NCBI GenBank assembly: GCA_964629325.1
Contig: CAZVSC010000001.1
Location: forward strand, 1-64,000
From: Eutrophocola sp964629325
Lineage (GTDB): Bacteria > Pseudomonadota > Gammaproteobacteria > Pseudomonadales > Pseudohongiellaceae
Direction: 5' to 3'
DNA: 64,000 nt
A program made the position numbers and the translations under genes. The notes beneath the pieces were generated by a model, which saw only the letters and a list, made by a program, of their open reading frames with translations, was not told the origin of the DNA and searched no databases. This document shows, in pieces, positions 27,263-37,107 of the stretch; positions within the stretch are counted from its first letter, which is position 1, and each line of letters begins with the position of its first letter.

Positions 27263-28840
27263 ATGTCCTGCAGGATGAGGACAAGCGGAAACAGGAAAGG
27301 TGCCAGGGTGCTGGCACCTTTTTTTATGTCTGTCTGCCTGGTGTTGCTGCCGGGCTGTACTCGCACCGATCCCGCCCTGATACCGGACCTGCTAGCCCTG
27401 GATGCTCCTGCCCTGGCTGGTGAGCTTGCCGCGGGCAGAGTGTCTGCCACAGAGGTCACGCAACAGGCGCTGACGCGTATCGCCAATGTGGATGCCTCAG
27501 GGCCGGCCCTGAATGCCATTATTGAGATCAACCCGGATGCCCTGGATATCGCCAGGGAACTCGATGATCGTTTCCGTGCTGCAGGTCCCGTTGGTCCGCT
27601 GCACGGGGTTCCTGTTGTGTTGAAGGCCAATATCGACACCGGCGACGGGATGGCCACTACCGCGGGTTCGCTGGCACTGGCAGGCCACCGGGCGCCCGAT
27701 GATGCAGAGTTGGTCCGGCGCTTGCGCGATGCCGGGGCAGTGATTGTTGCCAAGACAAACCTCAGTGAATGGGCAAATTTTCGCGGCGACGCTTCCAGCA
27801 GCGGCTGGAGCAGCCTGGGTGGACAGACCCGCAACCCGTATGTGCTGAATCGCAATCCGTGCGGGTCATCCAGCGGTTCGGCGGCTGCCGTTGCCGCCAG
27901 GCTTGCCCCCCTGGCGGTCGGGACTGAAACCGACGGCTCCATCGTTTGCCCATCGGGTGCAAACGGTGTGGTCGGCATCAAGCCTACCCACGGCAGTATC
28001 CCCGGTGACGGCATCATCCCGATCTCCCATACCCAGGATACCGCGGGGCCCATGGCCACGACTGTCGAAGGTGCAGCCCTGATGCTCGCCATACTGCAGG
28101 GCCGCCAGACAGACACCGCCCTGTATGAGTTGGACCGTTCAGACCTGGCAGGCGTGCGCCTGGGCGTTGTCAGGGATCATTACGGAGCGGGCAGTATAGA
28201 TGCGGTTGATGATCTGCTTATGCAATGGCTGGGCTGGTTCAACCGCGAACAGGCAAGTCTGGTCGATCCGGTCAACGTGGCGGTACCTGAAACAGCCGAC
28301 AGTGCCGAATACCAGGTGTTGCTGTATGAATTCAAGGCAGACATGAATGCCTATCTTGCCACGGCAGGAAGTGCCCATGCCTCGCTGGATGACCTGATCG
28401 CCTTCAATATGGCCCATGCCGACACCGTCATGCCGTATTTCGGGCAGGAGATATTCCTTGCCGCCCAGGCCATGGGTGGGCTCGACAGCAGCGAGTACAG
28501 GGCTGTACTCGAAAACAGTGGCGGGGCAGTGCGGCAAGCACTGGAGAAGGCTTTTTCCGACAACGACCTGGATGCATTGATCGCACCAGTCAATTCACCG
28601 GCCTGGGTCACGGACTGGGTCGCCGGCGATCATTTCGGGTTGTCCAGTTCTTCTCTTGCGGCAGTATCCGGTTATCCCAGCATTGCAGTACCCGGTGGAC
28701 TTGTGCATGGGCTGCCGGTAGGCATAGCCATCATCGGCAGGCCGGGGAGTGAGGAATTGCTGGTGGAGATCGCGGGGCGTTTCGAGCAGGCGCGGGGACC
28801 ATTCCCGGCGCCTGCATTCATTCCCGCGCTGGAGGACTAG
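27263..28840 (+). CDS. Amidase-signature family lipoprotein
   Basis: This 525-residue amidase hydrolyses an unknown amide. The catalytic Lys is in VLKANIDT, the cis-Ser in CGSSSGSAAAVAA and the nucleophile Ser in GTETDGSIV. An N-terminal RKGARVLAPFF...LLPGC stretch reads as a lipoprotein signal, so the enzyme is probably outside the cytoplasm. ATG codons at 27263, 27275 and 27326 are in frame; only the first two keep the basic n-region. A terminator-like hairpin (27296-27325) lies inside this signal-coding region. The gene end overlaps convergent icd by four bases. Confidence 0.85.
   Translation: MSCRMRTSGNRKGARVLAPFFMSVCLVLLPGCTRTDPALIPDLLALDAPALAGELAAGRVSATEVTQQALTRIANVDASGPALNAIIEINPDALDIARELDDRFRAAGPVGPLHGVPVVLKANIDTGDGMATTAGSLALAGHRAPDDAELVRRLRDAGAVIVAKTNLSEWANFRGDASSSGWSSLGGQTRNPYVLNRNPCGSSSGSAAAVAARLAPLAVGTETDGSIVCPSGANGVVGIKPTHGSIPGDGIIPISHTQDTAGPMATTVEGAALMLAILQGRQTDTALYELDRSDLAGVRLGVVRDHYGAGSIDAVDDLLMQWLGWFNREQASLVDPVNVAVPETADSAEYQVLLYEFKADMNAYLATAGSAHASLDDLIAFNMAHADTVMPYFGQEIFLAAQAMGGLDSSEYRAVLENSGGAVRQALEKAFSDNDLDALIAPVNSPAWVTDWVAGDHFGLSSSSLAAVSGYPSIAVPGGLVHGLPVGIAIIGRPGSEELLVEIAGRFEQARGPFPAPAFIPALED
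27296..27325 (+). terminator. Terminator-like hairpin inside the amidase 5' end
   Basis: AGGTGCCAG (27298-27306), loop GGTG and CTGGCACCT (27311-27319) are followed by a seven-base T run: a strong intrinsic terminator for the methyltransferase transcript. It also lies within the coding frame of the amidase signal peptide, so translation through it could act as antitermination. Confidence 0.8.
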
Positions 28841-31068
28841 CCGATCAGGGACGCCAGGGCCTGGTTGAACAGGTTGCTGGGGCACATGGCGCGGGCACAC
28901 AGGGCAGTGTCGGGCTTGTAGTAGCCGCCCAGTTCGACCGGATTGCCCTGAATGCTGTTCAACTCATCGACAATGGCGGTTTCCTCGCTTGTCAGCGTTT
29001 TTGCAATGGCACTGAAGGTGGCTTTGAGGTCGGCATTATCGGATTGAGCCGCCAGGGCCTGGGCCCAGTACAGCGCCAGGTAAAAATGACTGCCGCGGTT
29101 ATCCAGTTCCCCGACATCTCGCATCGGGCTGCGGTTTTCCATGAGCAGCTTGCCGGTGGCTTCATCAAGCGTTGTTGCCAGTACCAGTGCCTTGCTGTTG
29201 CCGGTTGTCTGCCCAAGGTGTTCCAGGGAGGCGGCCAGTGCGAGGAATTCACCCAGGGAGTCCCAGCGCAGGTGGTTTTCTTCCTGGAACTGCTGGACGT
29301 GCTTGGGTGCCGAGCCGCCGGCGCCGGTTTCGAACATGCTGCCGCCGTTCATCAGCGGCACGATGGACAGCATCTTGGCGCTGGTGCCCAGTTCTAGAAT
29401 GGGGAACAGGTCAGTGAGGTAGTCCCTGAGGACGTTGCCGGTCACCGAGATGGTGTCCTTGCCTTCTTTCATGCGCTGCAGCGAGAAACGGGTTGCTTCC
29501 ACGGGAGACATGATGTGGATCTCTAGCCCGTTTGTATCATGCTCGCCGAGATAGGCGTTGACCTTCCTGATCAGTTCCGCATCGTGGGCGCGATCAGGGT
29601 TAAGCCAGAACACAGCCGGAGTTTTCGACAACCGGGCGCGATTGACGGCCAGTTTGACCCAATCCTGGATCGCCGGGTCCTTGACCTGGCACATGCGCCA
29701 GATATCACCTTTGTCCACATCGTGAGACAGCAGGGTCTCGCCCTTGCCGTTTACCACGCGGATTATGCCCGCCTCAGCCAGTTCAAAAGTTTTGTCGTGC
29801 GAGCCATATTCTTCGGCTTTCTGGGCCATCAGGCCGACATTGGGAATGGAACCCATGGTGCGCGGGTCGAAGGCGCCATGTTTTTTACAGAAGTCGATGG
29901 TTTCCTGGTAGACGTCGGCATAACAGCGGTCGGGGATGACGGCAAGCGTGTCGTGTAATTTGCCATCGGGACCCCACATCTTGCCGGAGGCACGGATCGC
30001 GGCCGGCATGGAGGCATCGATAATGATATCGCTCGGTACGTGCAGGTTGGTGATGCCCTTGTCGGAGTTCACCATGGCCAGCTGCGGACGCGCCTCGTAG
30101 CAGGCCTGGATATCAGCGTTGATCTGGGCTTTCTTGTCCGCGGGCAGCGTGTTGATTAGCGCCAGGACGGCGCCAAAACCGTTGTTCGGGTTGACGCCAA
30201 GCTCGGCAAAGGTAGCGGCATGCTTTTCGAACACGTCACTGAAAAACACGGATACGGCATGGCCGAACAGAATCGGGTCAGAGACCTTCATCATGGTGGC
30301 TTTCAGGTGCAGGGACAACAGCACACCGTCAGCCTTGGCCTGGTCGATGGCCTTGCCCAAAAATTCACGCAGGGCCTTGCTGCGCATGACGCAGGCATCG
30401 ATGACTTCACCGGCTTGCAGTGGTGCGTCCTTTTTGAGGATAGTGACCTTGCCGGCGACATCGACGAATTCGATGCGGAATGTAGCGTCAGAGTCCAGGG
30501 TGCGGGAAATCTCACTGCCGAAGAAGTCACCATCTTCCATATGTGCCACGCGGGTTCTGGAGTCGGGCGACCAGGCGCCCATGGAATGTGGGTTCTGCCT
30601 GGCGTACTGCTTGACTGCACCTGGAGCACGACGGTCGGAGTTGCCTTCGCGCAGCACCGGGTTCACGGCACTGCCCTTGACGCGGTCATAGCGCTCCTTG
30701 ATGTCACGCTCTTCATCGTTTTGCGGAGTTTCCGGGTAGTCGGGCAGGGTATAACCCTTGGCCTGCAGTTCCTTGATGGTTGCAGTCATCTGCGGCAGTG
30801 ATGCGCTGATGTTCGGCAGTTTGATGATGTTGGCCTCCGGTTTCAGAGCCAGTTGCCCGAGATAGGCCAGGTCGTCAGACTGAATCTTGTCCTCGGCCAG
30901 ATAATCAGGGAATACCGCGATGATGCGGCCAGCCAGGGAGATGTCACGTGTCTCGATATTGATGTCGGAGGAGGCAGTGAAGGCCTTGATGACAGGCAGC
31001 AGTGAATAGGTGGCCAGTGCCGGGGCTTCGTCTGTGAGGGTATAGATAATGGTCGGTTTATCGGACAT
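28837..31068 (-). CDS. icd: Monomeric NADP-dependent isocitrate dehydrogenase
   Basis: The 743-residue protein is the large monomeric form of isocitrate dehydrogenase, about 80 kDa and unrelated in length to the dimeric 416-residue form. It converts isocitrate to 2-oxoglutarate, giving NADPH. Family features are TDEAPALATYSLLP at the start, LREGNSDRRAP, and RSPMRDVGELDNRGSHFYLA near the C-terminus. It supplies the TCA step missing from the gltA-sdh-suc cluster. A TATAAT lies 79-84 bases upstream of the start. Confidence 0.97.
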   Translation of the reverse strand: MSDKPTIIYTLTDEAPALATYSLLPVIKAFTASSDINIETRDISLAGRIIAVFPDYLAEDKIQSDDLAYLGQLALKPEANIIKLPNISASLPQMTATIKELQAKGYTLPDYPETPQNDEERDIKERYDRVKGSAVNPVLREGNSDRRAPGAVKQYARQNPHSMGAWSPDSRTRVAHMEDGDFFGSEISRTLDSDATFRIEFVDVAGKVTILKKDAPLQAGEVIDACVMRSKALREFLGKAIDQAKADGVLLSLHLKATMMKVSDPILFGHAVSVFFSDVFEKHAATFAELGVNPNNGFGAVLALINTLPADKKAQINADIQACYEARPQLAMVNSDKGITNLHVPSDIIIDASMPAAIRASGKMWGPDGKLHDTLAVIPDRCYADVYQETIDFCKKHGAFDPRTMGSIPNVGLMAQKAEEYGSHDKTFELAEAGIIRVVNGKGETLLSHDVDKGDIWRMCQVKDPAIQDWVKLAVNRARLSKTPAVFWLNPDRAHDAELIRKVNAYLGEHDTNGLEIHIMSPVEATRFSLQRMKEGKDTISVTGNVLRDYLTDLFPILELGTSAKMLSIVPLMNGGSMFETGAGGSAPKHVQQFQEENHLRWDSLGEFLALAASLEHLGQTTGNSKALVLATTLDEATGKLLMENRSPMRDVGELDNRGSHFYLALYWAQALAAQSDNADLKATFSAIAKTLTSEETAIVDELNSIQGNPVELGGYYKPDTALCARAMCPSNLFNQALASLIG

Positions 31069-31146
31069 GCTGTACCTGACTTAATTTATAAATTATTGAA
31101 TTTAATGCTGAATATCGGATTGCAGCCCGGCCTTCATGCGGCGCGC

Positions 31147-31152
31147 ATTATA
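31147..31152 (-). promoter_or_regulatory. Candidate -10 element of the icd promoter
   Basis: On the minus strand this reads TATAAT followed by GCGCGCC, the same string as at the aroC promoter. No good -35 hexamer is visible 17 bases upstream. Confidence 0.5.
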
Positions 31153-31193
31153 GCAACATGCCCAGGGTCGTGGAAGAAACCCGGAAACAGGGA

Positions 31194-32915
31194 TCACATC
31201 TTTTCGAGGGTCTCGATACCGAGCAGGTCAAGACCCTGCCGGATCGTGCGGGCGGTCAGGTGACACAGGCCCAGTCGTGAGTTGCGCACAGCGGGTTCGG
31301 CTTTCAGCACGGGGCACGCTTCATAGAATTGCATGTAGGTGCCGGCCAGATCATAGAGATACAGGCATAACTGGTTGGGGAAGCAGTCATCGGCCACCTG
31401 GTTGACCATCTCCGTGAACTGCAGGAGTTTCAGGGCAAGCTGCTTCTCGGCTGTTTCGGTGATATTGATGGTGAAACTGCTGTCAGCCGCATCCTCGCGG
31501 CGGAAGATACTGCGGATGCGGGCATAGGCATACAGCAGGTAAGGTGCCGTGTTGCCGTCGAAGGACAGCATGGTGTCCCAGTCGAACACATAGTCACTGT
31601 TCCGGTTTTTGCTCAGCTCGAAATACTTGATGGCAGCTATGCCCACGACATCGGCGATGGCGCGGCGCTCAGCCTCGTCCAGTTCCGGGTTCTTGCCGGT
31701 GACCAGATCATAGGCGCGGCCGACACTCTCGGTCATGAGGTCCATCAATTTGACGGTGCCGCCCGTGCGGGTTTTGAAGGGTTTGCCATCGCTGCCCATC
31801 ATGGTGCCGTAGGCGAGGTGTTCGAGTGAGCAGCCAGGATTTTTGAATCCCGCCAGCTCCGCGACGCGGAATACCTGCTGGAAATGCAGACTCTGGCGTG
31901 CATCGACGACATACAGTACGCGATTCGCATGCAGGGATTCGCTGCGGTAACGGATGGCGGCAAGGTCGGTGGTGGCGTACAGGAAGCCCCCGTCGGATTT
32001 CTGCACGATTACTGGCAGTGGCGTGCCGTCCTTGCCCTGGAACTCTTCCAGGAAAACACACTGTGCACCGTCATCCTCGGTGAGCAGTCCCTTCTCGCGC
32101 AGATCGGTGATAATGCCCTGAAGCCTGTCGTTGTAGAAACTTTCCGGGCGCATATCTCCAGGTGTCAGCGTGATGCCGAGCTTCTCGTACAACTCCTGGC
32201 AATGCGCCACCGACACATCGATGAACTTCTGCCATAGGGCGAGGCACTCGGGATCGCCAGCCTGCAGTTTTACAACGTTGTCGCGGCTGGTGCGGGCGAA
32301 GTCGGCGTCGCTGTCGAATTTTTCCTTGGCGTGCCGGTAAAACACCTCGAGATCCGCAAGCTCGTTCTGCAGGGTGTCCCTGTCTTCCAGTGCCTGCATC
32401 CAGGTGATGAGCATGCCGAACTGGGTGCCCCAGTCGCCGAAGTGGTTCTGGCGTATCACCCGGTGTCCCAGGTATTCGAAAATGCGTGCCAGGGCATCAC
32501 CGATGATCGTGCCGCGCAGGTGGCCAACGTGCATTTCCTTGGCCAGGTTCGGGGATGAGTAGTCCACAACCACGGTCTGGGTGGAAGCGGCAATGTCGAT
32601 CAGGCGGTCGGCGGCCAGCAGCCTGTTCAGCTGCCCTGCCAGGTACTCCGGTGCAATGAAAATATTGATGAAGCCCGGGCCGGCTAGTTCCACCTTGTCG
32701 GCGATACCGGTCAGGTCGAGGGCGGCCAGCACTGCTTCGCCGAGTTCGCGGGGGTTGCGCTTGAGCTGCTTGGCCACGCCCATGACGCCATTGGCCTGGT
32801 AATCGCCAAACTTTGCCTCACGGGCATAATTGATCAGTGCCTTGCAGTCATCACTGCCTGACACGGATGAAATGGCTGCGCTGATCCGGGTATCGAGTTC
32901 TTGTTTGAGGTTCAT
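31194..32915 (-). CDS. argS: Arginyl-tRNA synthetase
   Basis: This 573-residue class I synthetase charges tRNA-Arg. It has an N-terminal tRNA-contacting domain (FGDYQANGVMGVAKQL), the signature KEMHVGHLRGTIIGD equivalent of HIGH at about residue 127, and the C-terminal DALR anticodon-binding domain. The canonical KMSK is replaced by GKPFKTRTGG, common in this enzyme family. It is upstream of icd on the same strand but probably has its own promoter. Confidence 0.97.
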   Translation of the reverse strand: MNLKQELDTRISAAISSVSGSDDCKALINYAREAKFGDYQANGVMGVAKQLKRNPRELGEAVLAALDLTGIADKVELAGPGFINIFIAPEYLAGQLNRLLAADRLIDIAASTQTVVVDYSSPNLAKEMHVGHLRGTIIGDALARIFEYLGHRVIRQNHFGDWGTQFGMLITWMQALEDRDTLQNELADLEVFYRHAKEKFDSDADFARTSRDNVVKLQAGDPECLALWQKFIDVSVAHCQELYEKLGITLTPGDMRPESFYNDRLQGIITDLREKGLLTEDDGAQCVFLEEFQGKDGTPLPVIVQKSDGGFLYATTDLAAIRYRSESLHANRVLYVVDARQSLHFQQVFRVAELAGFKNPGCSLEHLAYGTMMGSDGKPFKTRTGGTVKLMDLMTESVGRAYDLVTGKNPELDEAERRAIADVVGIAAIKYFELSKNRNSDYVFDWDTMLSFDGNTAPYLLYAYARIRSIFRREDAADSSFTINITETAEKQLALKLLQFTEMVNQVADDCFPNQLCLYLYDLAGTYMQFYEACPVLKAEPAVRNSRLGLCHLTARTIRQGLDLLGIETLEKM

Positions 32916-32986
32916 GGACGTGCTGGTGCTGCTGAAAACGCGGCATTTTACACCAAAGCCGGCACGGCTGTCAGAAAGGGTGCAGG

Positions 32987-35632
32987 CTATTCGCCAAGGC
33001 GTGCTTTGAGAGCCATGCAGCGTTCGTCATCCTGCAGGTTGACTAGGATGGCGCGGTGTATCGAAGGATGCAGGCTGGCTGAAATATCACGCGCAGCAGA
33101 CAGCCTGGCGATGCTGTCAGGCGTACAGTCGCCCCTGACAAGGGCTAGCATGGCGTTCATGTAGCGCTCTTCCCCACGGTCGTTCACGGCCGGCAATGCC
33201 GAGAATATCCTGTCGGCCCGTGCTGCATGCAAGTCCTCCTGTCCGGCGGGAAACAGGTAGCCGGTAATGAACCTCAGGCTCGCGACTTTGTAGGTCTCCG
33301 GTGCGTCGAGCACGATATCCAGGAATTCGTCTTTGACAGCGCTATCCGGGCGGGCAGCCTTGACGGCCAGCGCCGAATTTTCACCCTGGTCGGTCGGGTC
33401 GCGGGCAATTTCTGCAGTCAGCAAAGCGGCGTAGTCTCCAAACTGGTAGCGGTTCGCGGCCAGGACAATGTCCCAGCGCATGTCCTGGTCGATCTCGATA
33501 CCAGGAATGGTGCGGCTGCCGTCAAGCAGCCCAAGCAGCCCGGCAAGGGCGTCATCCGTATGCGCCAGGTTCAGCAGGCTGGTGAACCAGAGGCGCTGGA
33601 TTTCAGAACCGGACTCGGCAGCGTCGAGATTTTCAAGGACGAATCGTTCGATCCGGTCGCGCCGCCCATCTGCGTCGCCAAATGCCGTGAAGTAATTGAA
33701 GGCGGCGGTAATATTGCTGCCCACTTGCTGTACCACGAGCAGTTCGCTCTCGGCCGGCAGGTTGTCATAAACGAAGGTGAGGAAATCGTCGAGGGAAATG
33801 CGTGCCTCGCGTACATCGGACCACAGTGATTCCCACAGCATCAGGCGCGTGGTGATGTTGGTGAAATCGTTGATGTGGTCGGAAAGTGTGTCACGTGATG
33901 CCGGGTCCAGGGCAAAATCGACGTAAGCATGGTCGTCCTCGTTGGGCAGCACGAGGTCAGGGCAGGGCATGCCGATCGCCTCTGGCACCCAGGTGACGGC
34001 GCCGCGGTAAGTCACGGGGATAGCATTCCGGAGCAGCATGGCATTGTCGATATAACGGTAAAGTCCGATCAGCGTGCGCTGACTGCGCAGGACCTTGTCG
34101 GCGGCAGTGTTGTCCGGTACGGATTGCACCAGGCGCAGGGAAGAGATCTGATCATCCTTGCAACTGAATTCGGCGCGCAATGTATTTACGCCGGACTGCT
34201 GCAGCCATTGCTTTTTCCAGGTGTCGAGGTTCATCCCGGCACTGTCTGCAAGTGCGCCGACGAAATCATCCAGGGTGGCGTTACCGAACCGATGTTCCTT
34301 CAGGTAGTTGCTGACACCACGGCGGAAACTTTCCTCGCCGATGAAGTAGGGCAGCTGTTTCAGGACGGCACTGCCTTTCTGGTAGGTAATGGTGTCGAAG
34401 CTGGCGAAGGCGTCCGCCGTAGTCAAGACATTTTCGGGCGCAATCGGGTGTGTGGTCACCCTGGTGTCTGCACGATAAGCGGAAGCCTTGCCGCTGGAAT
34501 AGAAGATATCCCAGGCGTTTGTGAATTCACTGGCTTCAGCCAGGGCAAGGTAACCCATGTAGGTCGCGAAACTTTCGTTGAGCCAGAGATCGTTCCACCA
34601 CGCCATGGTCACCATGTCGCCAAACCACATGTGCGCCATCTCGTGGGCGATGACGTAGGCCAGCCGGCTGCGTTCCCGGTAACTTTTGATGCCACGGCTG
34701 ACATAGATCTCGTTATAGGTGACGGCGCCGATATTCTCCATGGCACCAGGATTGAAATCCGGAACGATGACCTGGTCATACTTGTCCAGAGGGTAGGCTA
34801 CGTCGTAAAAGCGCTGGTAGAAATCCAGGAAGCGGCGGGCCGGCTCAAACCATTCGGTGTTGTCGACATACTGGGCAAGGGAGTTGCGTACGAACAGACG
34901 CAGTTGTATCTCTCCTGCCTGCTCTTCCCAGGTGGTAAAAGGGCCGGCATGGAGGGAATACAGGTAAGATGACAACGGCGGCGTTGCCGGGAACTGCCAG
35001 TGCCTGTTTTCACCCTGTTCCGTGACAGAGGTTTCACGCCAGTTCGAGATCACCTGCCAGCCGGCGGGTGCGGTCACATCCAGCATAAAGGGTGCCTTCA
35101 GGTTGGGCTGGTCGAAATGCGGGAACATCCGGTTGGCGTTGTACGGCTCAAAGTTGGTGTACAGGTAAGTCTCGCCGTTTTCCGGATCGATGAACCTGTG
35201 GAAGCCGTCACCGTCCGTAGTGTATTGCCGGCGAAATGCAATGACGACGTCATTGGGACCGGCAGACAGCTGCTCCGGCGCGATGGTGATGAACCAGTGT
35301 TCATATTGCCACTCGGCGGGGACGCCGTTGATGGACATCGACAGTATCTCACCCTGGTCATAATCGATGGTCAGGGGTGACACGTTGTCCTGGGCAAGGT
35401 CGAAGCGGATACTCACGATACCCGAGAACAGCTCGCTGTCTTCTGCAACGCTCACCGAAAGCGTGTATTCGACATTGCTGACCTGGCTCTTCCTGAAGGC
35501 GGCATAGTCCCGAGCCAGCAGCTGCCTTTCCTCGCGCAGGACTGGCGCATCCTGGGCGCAGGCCACGGGGCTCCAGGCCGGCTGGACGGCAAGTGATAGG
35601 AGCAGCAGGTTATAAAGGGTCAGTTTCTGCAT
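32987..35632 (-). CDS. Exported M1-family metallo-aminopeptidase
   Basis: The 881-residue protein has a signal peptide (MQKLTLYNLLLLSLAVQPAW, cleavage near CAQ). The M1 domains follow, with the exopeptidase motif GAMEN near residue 295 and the zinc site HEMAH...NESFA near 330-355. The C-terminal half is an ERAP1-like helical domain. It should remove N-terminal residues from peptides in the periplasm. The start at 35632 is chosen for the signal peptide; it overlaps the end of the MFS gene by 23 bases, suggesting co-transcription. Unlike cytoplasmic PepN it is exported. Confidence 0.9.
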   Translation of the reverse strand: MQKLTLYNLLLLSLAVQPAWSPVACAQDAPVLREERQLLARDYAAFRKSQVSNVEYTLSVSVAEDSELFSGIVSIRFDLAQDNVSPLTIDYDQGEILSMSINGVPAEWQYEHWFITIAPEQLSAGPNDVVIAFRRQYTTDGDGFHRFIDPENGETYLYTNFEPYNANRMFPHFDQPNLKAPFMLDVTAPAGWQVISNWRETSVTEQGENRHWQFPATPPLSSYLYSLHAGPFTTWEEQAGEIQLRLFVRNSLAQYVDNTEWFEPARRFLDFYQRFYDVAYPLDKYDQVIVPDFNPGAMENIGAVTYNEIYVSRGIKSYRERSRLAYVIAHEMAHMWFGDMVTMAWWNDLWLNESFATYMGYLALAEASEFTNAWDIFYSSGKASAYRADTRVTTHPIAPENVLTTADAFASFDTITYQKGSAVLKQLPYFIGEESFRRGVSNYLKEHRFGNATLDDFVGALADSAGMNLDTWKKQWLQQSGVNTLRAEFSCKDDQISSLRLVQSVPDNTAADKVLRSQRTLIGLYRYIDNAMLLRNAIPVTYRGAVTWVPEAIGMPCPDLVLPNEDDHAYVDFALDPASRDTLSDHINDFTNITTRLMLWESLWSDVREARISLDDFLTFVYDNLPAESELLVVQQVGSNITAAFNYFTAFGDADGRRDRIERFVLENLDAAESGSEIQRLWFTSLLNLAHTDDALAGLLGLLDGSRTIPGIEIDQDMRWDIVLAANRYQFGDYAALLTAEIARDPTDQGENSALAVKAARPDSAVKDEFLDIVLDAPETYKVASLRFITGYLFPAGQEDLHAARADRIFSALPAVNDRGEERYMNAMLALVRGDCTPDSIARLSAARDISASLHPSIHRAILVNLQDDERCMALKARLGE

Positions 35633-36998
35633 CTCGGAGCCGGAGTTCCTGGACCGGGGTATCGTCGAGCTGGAATCCATCGAAGCGTTTATAACACAGG
35701 CGTGACAACAGCGCCGCTGCGATCGCGCCGATGACCAGTGGTATGGTCACCACCATGAAGATGGCCTGCATACCCAGTCCCATAACAAGCAATTGTGCGC
35801 CCGCATAAGGGCCGACGATCGCGCCGAAGCGGCCGATGGACAAGGCCCAGCCAACGCCCTTGGAGCGCACGGTCGTGGGATAGAGCAGGCCGGCAGAGGC
35901 ATTGTTGCCGAATTGCGCGCCGAGGATGGCGAAGCCGGCAGAGGCAGCGAAAAAGGTCATGCCTGCATCGGGCAGGCCTTCCAGGCCGATCAGCGCGACT
36001 GCAGGCACAGCGCAGGCAAACATGATGGCGATGATCATGTAGCCGAAGCGGTCGAGCAAGATGGCAATGGCTAGCCCCCCGAAAGTGCCACCGAAGTGAT
36101 ACCAGGTCGTGATCAGTGCAGCGCGCTCATTGTCGATGCCGAAATTGCTGAACAGCGTCGGCAGCCAGTTGTTGATGAAGAAGTTTGCCATCAGTGCCGT
36201 TGAAAAACAGAGCCACAGCAGGGGTGTGATCACTCCCAGGCCGCCGCGGAACAGCTCCTTGGCACTGCCGGCACTGCCATCGACAATGGGCGGGTTGATG
36301 AATGTGGCGTCATCCGGAATATCCAGGTCCGGCCGCATTTTCCTGGCAGTGCAGATGAGCTCGGTCTTGCGGGCGGGACGCGTGGCCAGGAACTTGATGG
36401 ATTCAGGCAGGGTGAAGAACAGGATGATGCCGATCAGTATGGGCAGGATGCCACCGAGCAGGAATATGATCTCCCAGCCATGGTCAGCCACCAGGTAGAT
36501 GGATACGAATCCCGGTGTGCCGCTGCCCATGGTGATTCCCATGAACATCAGCACGATCAGGGTGGCGCGATAGCGTTTTGGCGCAAGCTCTGAATTCAAT
36601 GCGATGGTGTTGGGCATGATGCCGCCGATGCCGAGTCCGGCCAGCATGCGAAAAAGCACGATGTCATTCGGCGTGGTCGCCCAGGCAATGGCAAGGGTGG
36701 CCGCACCATAAATCATGCAGCCGCCGATGATGGAGTTCTTGCGACCATAGCGGTCACCCAGGTAGCCGAGCAGGGGAGCGCCGACAAAGATGCCAATGAG
36801 TGTGGCACTGGCTGCCAGGCGCATGTCGTTGGCCGTCAATCCCCACTCCTCGAGAATGAAGGGCATGGCATAACCGATGGAATTGAGATCGTAACCATCG
36901 GCGAACATGGCGAGGAAACACCAGAACAGCAGGTTGATGTTGAACAGGCCGATTTTCTGGTTGTCGACGAATTCATTAACCTGGAAGCTTGCGCTCAT
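35610..36998 (-). CDS. MFS transporter, aromatic acid:H+ symporter type
   Basis: The 462-residue protein has about twelve hydrophobic helices, DGYDL in helix 1 and the MFS loop motif GYLGDRYGRKNSIIGG. These are typical of the AAHS family, which imports benzoate-like acids with protons. Substrate cannot be read from the sequence. It overlaps the M1 aminopeptidase gene downstream, so it might import a product of periplasmic hydrolysis, though this is inference. It diverges from the lipoprotein gene at 37108. Confidence 0.85.
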   Translation of the reverse strand: MSASFQVNEFVDNQKIGLFNINLLFWCFLAMFADGYDLNSIGYAMPFILEEWGLTANDMRLAASATLIGIFVGAPLLGYLGDRYGRKNSIIGGCMIYGAATLAIAWATTPNDIVLFRMLAGLGIGGIMPNTIALNSELAPKRYRATLIVLMFMGITMGSGTPGFVSIYLVADHGWEIIFLLGGILPILIGIILFFTLPESIKFLATRPARKTELICTARKMRPDLDIPDDATFINPPIVDGSAGSAKELFRGGLGVITPLLWLCFSTALMANFFINNWLPTLFSNFGIDNERAALITTWYHFGGTFGGLAIAILLDRFGYMIIAIMFACAVPAVALIGLEGLPDAGMTFFAASAGFAILGAQFGNNASAGLLYPTTVRSKGVGWALSIGRFGAIVGPYAGAQLLVMGLGMQAIFMVVTIPLVIGAIAAALLSRLCYKRFDGFQLDDTPVQELRLRDAETDPL

Positions 36999-37107
36999 GA
37001 CATACCCAAATTGTAGTTGTAATGGTTTGGTGAGCTTGCAGGATGATATGAATTGCCGCTTTTTAACACAAGGTGTTAAGCTCGCACCGGTTCAAGGGGG
37101 ACCTGAC

